A stretch of DNA of 40,674 nt from NCBI RefSeq assembly GCF_002006345.1, contig NZ_LZZM01000198.1:1-40674 (forward strand), written 5' to 3'. The position numbers were made by a program, and so were the translations under genes. Positions 34,865 through 40,674 of this stretch are shown piece by piece. The notes under the pieces were generated by a model, which saw only the letters and a list, made by a program, of their open reading frames with translations, made no database searches and had not been told where the DNA came from. Source of the DNA: Clostridium puniceum. GTDB lineage: Bacteria; Bacillota; Clostridia; Clostridiales; Clostridiaceae. The stretch's first letter is position 1, and each line of letters starts with the position of its first letter.

Positions 34865-35128
34865 ATGAAATATATAAGTGCAGAAAATATCTTGCCAAAG
34901 GAATTAATTGATGAAATTCAAAAATATTGCCAAGGGCAATATTTATATATTCCAAGAGAACAAGGAATAAGAAGAGAATGGGGAACAAGATCTGGAGTAA
35001 AAAAGGAACTTGAAGTCAGAAATAATGAAATAAAAAGAAAATTTCATAATGGAGAAAGTAAAGAAATCTTAGCAAAAGAGTATTGTTTGTCTATTTCAAG
35101 TATAAAGAAGATAGTTTATGAAAATTAA
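34865..35128 (+). CDS. CD3324-family small HTH protein
   Basis: An 87-residue protein beginning MKYISAENILPKELIDEIQK and CQGQYLYIPREQG, which is the typical start of clostridial CD3324-family proteins. A C-terminal helix-turn-helix (about 62-85; SKEILAKEYCLSISSIKKIV) resembles Mor-type or sigma-like HTH units, so DNA binding is likely. I use ATG 34865; the TTG at 34853 directly abuts the AAGGAG site and would be too close. The target is unknown. It is unusual in having a structured leader of more than 100 bases. Confidence 0.8.
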   Translation: MKYISAENILPKELIDEIQKYCQGQYLYIPREQGIRREWGTRSGVKKELEVRNNEIKRKFHNGESKEILAKEYCLSISSIKKIVYEN

Positions 35129-35177
35129 AATTAAGCGTGTATCTAACTAAATTTGGATACACGTTTAATTTTTTTAG
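35129..35177 (+). terminator. Terminator after the CD3324-like gene
   Basis: AATTAAGCGTGTATC (35129-35143) pairs with GATACACGTTTAATT (35156-35170) with one G-T pair, followed by six or seven T. Confidence 0.9.
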
Positions 35178-35323
35178 AGTAAATTAGTACTGAGATTTAA
35201 TTTGTGGATAAAAAATGATACAGAAAGAATCTTTACCTTGTGGAATCTTTAATGAAAAATTATAGTTAATAGATGAAGAGAAAAAAGATAGAATATATGA
35301 TTAGTAAATATAAGGTTATTAGT

Positions 35324-35824
35324 TTGAAAAAATTAATAATGGTTAATGGAACAATGGGTGTGGGGAAAAGCACTGTATGTAACATATTATTTAAAATGAT
35401 AAATAATAGTATGTATTTAGATGGAGATTGGTGCTGGAATATGAATCCATTTGTTGTTTCAGAAGAGGATAAAGAAATGGTTATAAATAATATTTCATAT
35501 CTACTAAAATCTTACTTAAGTAATTCAAAATATGAATATATTATTTTTTGCTGGGTAATGCATGAAGATAGTATTATAATGCAAATATTAAATGAATTAA
35601 AAGAATTTGATTTTGAACTACATAAGATATCTTTAATATGTAGTGAAGAATCACTTAAAAGCAGATTGAATATTGATATTAAAAATGGTATTAGAAATGA
35701 TGATATTGTTAATAGGAGCATAAAGAGAATTTTATTATATGATAAGATGGATACTATTAAGATTGATGTAAGTAATATTACTCCTGACGATACTGCAAAG
35801 GAAATTTATAAAATGATAAAGTAA
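35324..35824 (+). CDS. P-loop nucleotide kinase-like protein
   Basis: A small kinase-like P-loop protein with Walker A VNGTMGVGKST near its start (residues 6-16 counting from the TTG), LDGDWCWNMNP as the likely substrate/metal loop, FCWVMHEDS, and an LID-like C-terminal part with LICSEESLKSRLNIDI. It is predicted to phosphorylate a small molecule or nucleotide; the true substrate is unknown. I chose the TTG at 35324 (MKKLIMVNG) because AAGG lies 8 bases upstream and relatives start this way; in-frame ATGs at 35297 and 35273 have poorer sites but cannot be excluded. It stands alone. Confidence 0.8.
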   Translation: MKKLIMVNGTMGVGKSTVCNILFKMINNSMYLDGDWCWNMNPFVVSEEDKEMVINNISYLLKSYLSNSKYEYIIFCWVMHEDSIIMQILNELKEFDFELHKISLICSEESLKSRLNIDIKNGIRNDDIVNRSIKRILLYDKMDTIKIDVSNITPDDTAKEIYKMIK

Positions 35825-35886
35825 TTACTATATGCTAAACATAGCAATAAAATTGGAAATTAAAAAATAAAGGATAGGTGTAAAAA

Positions 35887-36798
35887 ATGAATATTGGTGT
35901 ACAAATAGAACGATTTAAATTAATAAGCAATTATATGAAGAATGATAAATATAGAAAAAGTTTTAATGAACTAGCAATTAAAACTTTTAATATAGATTTT
36001 GATAAATGGTTTAAAGAAGGTCTTTTAAATGAAAATTATATAAATTACTCTTTTCTTTGTGAAGATAAGGTTGTAGCTAATGTATCTGTAAATAAATTTT
36101 TTATAATATATAATGGACAAATTCACAAATCAATTCAAATTGGAACAGTTATGACAAAGGAAGAGTATAGAAATAAAGGATTAATTAGAAAGCTTATGGA
36201 TAAAATATTAAAGGAATATGAAGAGTATGATTTAATTTATTTATTTGCAAATAAAAGTGTATTAGATTTTTATCCTAAATTTGGATTTAAAAGAGTAATT
36301 GAAGGAAAATATGAAATGAATACTAATCAAATAGAACATATACAATTAAATAATAATAATATAATGAAGCTTAATTTAGAAAAGAATGAGCATAAAAGAA
36401 TTATTAAGAAGATAGCTCAAAAAAGAATAGCAATATCGCAAAAATTATGTGCTATAAAAGATATGTGGCCACTTTATGTATATTGTAACTATGAGTTTAG
36501 AGATGAGTTGTATTATTTAAAGCAAGAAGAGATAATTGTGATTTTAAAAAGAGAAAATGATGTTGTAGAACTTTATGATATTTTAAGCGAAAATGACTTT
36601 GATTTGGATAGGGTTATTTGCCAGATAATAAAAAAAGAAGATAAAAGATTAAAATTTAAATTTGTTCCTGATAGTACAAAATCAAAATATATATTTGATT
36701 TTGAATTAATTGATAAAACAGAGGATTATTTATTTATTTTGGAAGGCAAGGAAACTTTAAGTGATGGAATATTATTTCCTATCACATCTCATACATAA
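35887..36798 (+). CDS. GNAT-family N-acetyltransferase with C-terminal extension
   Basis: The GNAT core covers about residues 15-145: NVSVNKFFIIYNGQIHKSIQ, the acetyl-CoA loop IGTVMTKEEYRNKGLIRKLM (motif A), and LFANKSVLDFYPKFGFKRV (motif B). A further 150 residues form a second domain, as in Eis-like or sterol-carrier-linked acetyltransferases. Acetyl acceptor unknown. The ATG follows AAGGATAGGTG. It is flanked by independent genes and ends with its own terminator. Confidence 0.85.
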   Translation: MNIGVQIERFKLISNYMKNDKYRKSFNELAIKTFNIDFDKWFKEGLLNENYINYSFLCEDKVVANVSVNKFFIIYNGQIHKSIQIGTVMTKEEYRNKGLIRKLMDKILKEYEEYDLIYLFANKSVLDFYPKFGFKRVIEGKYEMNTNQIEHIQLNNNNIMKLNLEKNEHKRIIKKIAQKRIAISQKLCAIKDMWPLYVYCNYEFRDELYYLKQEEIIVILKRENDVVELYDILSENDFDLDRVICQIIKKEDKRLKFKFVPDSTKSKYIFDFELIDKTEDYLFILEGKETLSDGILFPITSHT

Positions 36799-36829
36799 AA
36801 AATTATCTTTATCTGTCAGTTAGTGAATA

Positions 36830-36868
36830 CCTAGAATAATTATTACAATTGTTCTAGGATTTTTTTTA
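36830..36868 (+). terminator. Terminator after the acetyltransferase
   Basis: CCTAGAA (36830-36836) pairs with TTCTAGG (36852-36858), extended inward by AATT/AATT, followed by eight T. Confidence 0.88.
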
Positions 36869-36911
36869 AGGTATAATGAATTAAAAAGCAAATTTATTAG
36901 GGGGCAACTAA

Positions 36912-37970
36912 ATGAGCAAATATTGGAATGATAAAGTAAGAGAGCTAGAGCCTTATGTTCCTGGGGAGCAGCCTAAGGACAAAAAGTATATAAAGTTAAA
37001 TACAAATGAAAATCCATATCCGCCATCTAAAAAAGTTATTGAGGCTATGAAGAATGCCGTGAATGATGATTTGAAGTTATATCCAGATCCAACTTGCAGT
37101 GATTTTATAGATGAATTGGCAAGTTACTATAATTTAGATAAAGATCAAATATTTATTGGAAATGGGTCAGATGAAGTTTTAGCATTTTCATTTATGGCAT
37201 TTTTCTCTAAGGATAGAAAAATATTATTTCCAGACATAAGTTATTCATTTTACATAGTTTATGCACAGCTTCTAAATTTAGACTATAAAATGATAAAACT
37301 TGACGAAAATTTTGATGTACCATTAGAAGAATTTAAGAGACCCAATGGAGGAGTAATTATACCAAATCCTAATGCTCCAACAGGAAAATATATATACATT
37401 GAAGAACTGAAAAAACTAGTTGAAGCCAATAAAGATAGTGTAGTAATTATAGATGAAGCGTATGTAGATTTTGGCGGAGAGTCTATGATTAAATTCATAA
37501 AGGATTATGATAATCTATTAGTAATTCAAACTTTATCAAAATCCCGTTCATTAGCTGGATTAAGAGTTGGATTTGCTTTAGGTAATAAAGATTTAATTGA
37601 AGGACTAAATAGAATTAAGAACAGTATTAATTCATATACAATAGATAGATTAGCACTTATAGGATCAGTAGAAGCAATAAGAGATGAGGAGCATTTTCAA
37701 GAAACAACTAAAAAGATAATAAGTACAAGAAAAAAAACAATAAAAGATTTAGAAGGTTTAGGATTTACGGTTTTAGAATCAAAATCAAATTTTGTTTTTG
37801 CAAGTCATAAAGAAATATCAGGAAAAATTCTTTATGAAAAATTAAAAGATAATGGAGTGTTGGTTAGACATTTTAATAAAGAGAGAATTAATAATTTTTT
37901 AAGGATAACAATAGGAACTGACGAAGAAATGGCAGTTTTAATTAAAAAACTTAAATTGATATTAAGGTAG
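36912..37970 (+). CDS. hisC: Histidinol-phosphate aminotransferase
   Basis: A PLP enzyme that swaps the amino group between histidinol phosphate and 2-oxoglutarate in histidine synthesis. The fold-type-I motifs are present: KLNTNENPYPPS at 28-39, NPNAPTG at 152-158, DEAYVDFG at 181-188, the PLP lysine K210 in TLSKSRSLAG and R218 in LRVGFALG. The 352-residue length is normal. It stands outside a his operon, so it may serve as the only HisC or as an extra aromatic/cobalamin-type aminotransferase. The start has TTAGGGGGCAACTAA. Confidence 0.93.
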   Translation: MSKYWNDKVRELEPYVPGEQPKDKKYIKLNTNENPYPPSKKVIEAMKNAVNDDLKLYPDPTCSDFIDELASYYNLDKDQIFIGNGSDEVLAFSFMAFFSKDRKILFPDISYSFYIVYAQLLNLDYKMIKLDENFDVPLEEFKRPNGGVIIPNPNAPTGKYIYIEELKKLVEANKDSVVIIDEAYVDFGGESMIKFIKDYDNLLVIQTLSKSRSLAGLRVGFALGNKDLIEGLNRIKNSINSYTIDRLALIGSVEAIRDEEHFQETTKKIISTRKKTIKDLEGLGFTVLESKSNFVFASHKEISGKILYEKLKDNGVLVRHFNKERINNFLRITIGTDEEMAVLIKKLKLILR

Positions 37971-38073
37971 GGTTAAGAAATAATTGTTATATATTTTCTA
38001 ATAAATAAATTAAATATACATTATTGATGTATGTGGTTTTTAAGATGTAAATTAATTAGAATTTAAGATGAAA

Positions 38074-38116
38074 AATAAGTTATATACCTATATAATTATA
38101 GAGTATATAACTTATT
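38074..38116. terminator. 14-bp hairpin between hisC and the broken acetyltransferase
   Basis: AATAAGTTATATAC (38074-38087) pairs perfectly with 38103-38116; loop of 15 bases. The downstream side is only mildly T-rich, so it may be a weak terminator. Confidence 0.55.
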
Positions 38117-38158
38117 TATGTTAATAAAATTTTAAAAATTATTGATGGAGGCACATTA

Positions 38159-38664
38159 ATGAAAGAGATGATAAATACAAAAGTTGAAAATTTCAAAATT
38201 AGATTTGCAGAAGAAAAGGATACAAAATTAATATTAGATTTTATAAAAGAATTAGCAGATTATGAAAAATTATTAAATGAAGTAGTGGCAACAGAAGAAA
38301 TTTTGCATGATTCATTATTTGTAAGAAAAAAAGCAGAAGTAATTATTGGTGAATATGCTAGCAAACCTATAGGGTTTGCACTATTTTTTTATAATTTTTC
38401 AACTTTTCTTGGTAAGCGGGGATATATTTAGAGGATTTATATGTAAAACCTGAAATGAGAGGCAAGGGACTTGGTAAAATTATGTTATCATTCCTTGGAA
38501 AACTTGCAGTAAAGCGAAATTGTGGTAGACTGGAATGGTGGTGTATAGACTTGAATGAACCATCTATAAAGTTTTATAAAGAAGTGGGAGCTAAACCTAT
38601 GGATGAATGGACAGTTTATAGAGTTGACGATTCAGAACTTAAGAATTTAGCAGATAAATTTTAA
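38159..38664 (+). pseudogene. GNAT-family acetyltransferase with a frameshift
   Basis: The first frame (38159-38431) gives the N-terminal half (FKIRFAEEKDTKLILDFIKE ... PIGFALFFYNFSTFLGK) and ends in a TAG. The second frame carries on at once with YLEDLYVKPEMRGKGLGKIM (the acetyl-CoA loop) and CGRLEWWCIDLNEPSIKFYK. One missing base near 38418-38425 explains it (FLGK-xG-IYLEDLYV in relatives). The family includes spermidine/spermine-type acetyltransferases. The rest of the gene is well preserved, with a GGAGGCACATTA ribosome binding site, so the loss is recent or a sequencing error. Confidence 0.88.
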
Positions 38665-38691
38665 ATTTATTAGCAAGAAAGAGGTATGATT

Positions 38692-39729
38692 ATGGAATTA
38701 TCAATTGATAAAAAATATATATTGGATATAGCAAAGGAAATATTAGAATTTAATAGCCCGACAGGCTTTTGTTTTGAAATAATGGATAAGATAAAAGACA
38801 TGGCAGATAGTTTTGGATATGATTTTGAGACCAATAATAAAGGCGGGGGAATAATTACTATAAAAGGTAAGTCAGATGACAAAGTAATAGGGTTATCAGC
38901 TCATGTAGATACTTTAGGGGCTATGGTTAGATCCATAACATCAGAGGGAAAATTAAAATTTACATTGCTTGGTGGTCCAATTGTTCCAACTTTAGATGGA
39001 GAATATTGCAAGATACGAACAAGAGAAGGGAAAATATACACTGGTACATTCTTAAGTACAAGTCCAGCGGCACATGTTTTTGAAGATAGTTCAAGTAAAA
39101 GCAGAGATACTAAAAACATGGAAGTAAGAATTGACGAAAATGTTAAATCAAAAGATGATACTCAAAAGCTTGGAATATGTCCAGGAGATTTCATATTTAT
39201 AGAACCTAAAACAACAATTACTGAAAGCGGATTTATAAAGTCAAGATTTATAGATGATAAAGGAAGTGTAACTTGTTTGATGGGATTATTAGAGTTATTC
39301 AATAGAGAAAAAATAACTCCACATTTTACAACAAAAATATTAATTTCCAATTATGAAGAAGTTGGTCATGGAGCATCATACATTCCGAGGGATATAACAG
39401 AAATGATATCTGTTGATATGGGATGTATTGGCGAAGATTTAAGCTGTTCAGAATATGATGTATCAATTTGCGCTAAGGATTCTGGTGGCCCTTATGATTA
39501 TAATATGACTACAGATTTGGTAAACTTAGCAAAAAACAATGACTTAAATTATGCAGTAGATATCTATCCATTCTATGGTTCTGATGTTGGAGCTGCACTT
39601 AAAGGTGGAAATGACATTCGTGGAGCGCTTATAGGACCAGGGGTTCATGCATCCCATGGAATGGAAAGAACTCATTATAGTGCTTTAGAAAATACAATTA
39701 AGCTTTTATATTTATATTTAACTATGTAA
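38692..39729 (+). CDS. M42-family metallo-aminopeptidase
   Basis: A cytoplasmic two-metal peptidase of the glutamyl/aminopeptidase type that usually builds large tetrahedral shells. Counting from the ATG used here, ligands and catalytic residues are H71 and D73 in LSAHVDTLGA, the bridging Asp in RFIDDKGSV (188-189), E222/E223 in NYEEVGHGA, D242 in VDMGC, and the last His in GVHASHGMERTH. I chose ATG 38692, which lies 7 bases after AAAGAGG; ATG 38686 is too close to that site. Length 345 is typical. Confidence 0.92.
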   Translation: MELSIDKKYILDIAKEILEFNSPTGFCFEIMDKIKDMADSFGYDFETNNKGGGIITIKGKSDDKVIGLSAHVDTLGAMVRSITSEGKLKFTLLGGPIVPTLDGEYCKIRTREGKIYTGTFLSTSPAAHVFEDSSSKSRDTKNMEVRIDENVKSKDDTQKLGICPGDFIFIEPKTTITESGFIKSRFIDDKGSVTCLMGLLELFNREKITPHFTTKILISNYEEVGHGASYIPRDITEMISVDMGCIGEDLSCSEYDVSICAKDSGGPYDYNMTTDLVNLAKNNDLNYAVDIYPFYGSDVGAALKGGNDIRGALIGPGVHASHGMERTHYSALENTIKLLYLYLTM

Positions 39730-39845
39730 TAAGTGAATATATTGATTTTTACTATTATTTTATAGTGCAAAGCAGATTGTTAGATGATAGTAAAAATTGT
39801 ATATATCATTTAAGTAAAAATATTTAATTAGTAAGGAGAACAATA

Positions 39846-40478
39846 ATGAAAGCAGTTATTTTTGATATGGATGGAGTAATTATTGACAGCGAACCAATTC
39901 ACTTAGAAGTAGATATTCAGACTATGAAAGATTTAGATTGCAATATTTCAAAAGAGGAATTAAATAAATATGTAGGAACAACTAATGAGTATATGTTTAC
40001 TGATATAAAGAATAGATATAAAATAAACAAATCTATTGAAGAAATAATAAGTTATAGAGTAGAAATTGCTAAGAGAAAAATAATAAAATCTGATTTAGAA
40101 CCAATAGAAGGAATTAGAGAATTATTAAAGGACTTAAAAAATAAGAATATTCCTGCTGCAATTGCATCATCATCACCTAGAGATTTTATAGAGGTAGTTG
40201 TATCAAAATTTAGATTGAATGATTATTTTAGTTACATAGTAAGTGGAGAAGAAGTTGCAAATGGTAAACCAGCTCCAGATGTTTACATTGAAACAGCAAA
40301 GAAATTAGGAATACCTCCTAAAGATTGTATTGTTATTGAAGATTCAAAAAATGGAGTATTAGCAGCTAAAGCAGCAAGCATGAATTGTATAGGGTTCCAA
40401 AATATTAATTCAGGGGATCAAGATTTATCTAAGGCTGATTTTATTGTTAAGTCAATTGCAGAAATAAGAATTACATGA
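39846..40478 (+). CDS. HAD-superfamily hydrolase, beta-phosphoglucomutase-like
   Basis: A small phosphatase or phosphomutase. HAD motif I is VIFDMDGVIIDSEP with nucleophile D7 and acid D9. Motif II is ASSSPRD, motif III lysine in GKPAPDVY, and motif IV IEDSKNG. A helical cap (about 15-80) puts it in subclass IA. Sugar phosphates are the usual substrates of the group; the exact one cannot be told. The ATG follows AAGGAGAACAAT. It stands alone. Confidence 0.9.
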   Translation: MKAVIFDMDGVIIDSEPIHLEVDIQTMKDLDCNISKEELNKYVGTTNEYMFTDIKNRYKINKSIEEIISYRVEIAKRKIIKSDLEPIEGIRELLKDLKNKNIPAAIASSSPRDFIEVVVSKFRLNDYFSYIVSGEEVANGKPAPDVYIETAKKLGIPPKDCIVIEDSKNGVLAAKAASMNCIGFQNINSGDQDLSKADFIVKSIAEIRIT

Positions 40479-40585
40479 TATAACTTTAGTCTATATTGAA
40501 ATTAATGTATAAAACTTATTATTTTATATGCTTTTATGTATTATTTTTATGACCTGTTGTAAAATGAAATTGAACTAATAAAAAA

Positions 40586-40658
40586 TCCATAGTGGATTAT
40601 TCTGTGTTATGATTTAATCGTTAAACAAAAAACATACACGGAGGATAATCACTATGGA
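40586..40658 (+). promoter_or_regulatory. Long-range hairpin covering the start codon of the last gene
   Basis: TCCATAGTGGATTAT (40586-40600) can pair with ATAATCACTATGGA (40645-40658), one base bulged. The right arm includes the region just after the GGAGG site and the ATG at 40654. Such structures near insertion-sequence ends block translation from outside transcripts. Confidence 0.5.
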
Positions 40659-40674
40659 CTACCCACATAAAAAC
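40654..40674 (+). CDS. Start of a gene cut by the window edge, possibly a transposase
   Basis: ATG behind a strong site (CGGAGGATAATCACT) with only seven codons visible (MDYPHKN). Too short to identify. The inverted-repeat structure over its start suggests an insertion-sequence transposase, which is inference. Confidence 0.4.

Overview
The window looks like a chromosomal stretch of a low-GC, spore-forming, anaerobic Clostridium (sensu stricto; the gene set and codon use recall the C. beijerinckii / C. saccharoperbutylacetonicum group, which is inference). Supporting signs are very A+T-rich DNA, an alpha/beta-type spore DNA-binding protein, a YtaF-like sporulation membrane protein, remains of a trimeric [FeFe]-hydrogenase, strong AGGAGG-type ribosome binding sites, and many short hairpin-plus-T-run terminators.

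Layout. Positions 1-2.4 kb hold a decayed IS21-family element on the minus strand (istA whole, a small middle ORF frameshifted, istB cut just after its Walker A motif). Positions 2.4-8.1 kb are a gene graveyard and accessory zone. It has a ruined AraC-type regulator, a ruined DUF6061-like small gene and a ruined HD-domain gene. It also has apparently live small genes: a DUF6678-like protein, a cysteine-rich protein, an RNA 2'-phosphotransferase KptA overlapped by an unknown gene, and a short peptide deformylase. A 51-bp piece of the deformylase gene occurs again 2.2 kb upstream. Positions 8.1-10.8 kb are the minus-strand lysine/diaminopimelate operon asd-dapA-dapB. Positions 11.1-13.2 kb carry a spore protein, a SAM methyltransferase and Hsp33. 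Positions 13.3-14.9 kb are an IS110-family element whose transposase has an in-frame stop and whose upstream flank is a structured, bridge-RNA-like region. Positions 15.3-19.2 kb are a trimeric hydrogenase operon (NuoE-like, NuoF-like, HydA) broken by at least five separate lesions.

Positions 19.7-21.4 kb carry a DUF218 membrane protein and an RluF-type pseudouridine synthase. Positions 21.4-31.0 kb are the most coherent system. A small ORF, a sensor kinase and an OmpR-type regulator are followed by a MacAB/TolC-like export set: a TolC-like secreted coiled-coil protein, a membrane-fusion adaptor, an ABC ATPase and two near-duplicate MacB-like permeases. The permeases differ mainly in a low-complexity hinge. 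Both transcription units of the set carry tandem 11-bp direct repeats directly upstream of a candidate -35 box, so one regulator probably controls both.

Positions 31.3-40.5 kb are mostly housekeeping: a membrane protein, YtaF-like protein, 2-isopropylmalate synthase, a small HTH protein behind an unusual structured leader, a nucleotide kinase, an acetyltransferase, HisC, a frameshifted acetyltransferase, an M42 peptidase and a HAD phosphatase. The right edge is the start of another gene, probably of an insertion sequence, whose start codon lies in a hairpin. No rRNA, tRNA or CRISPR array was seen.
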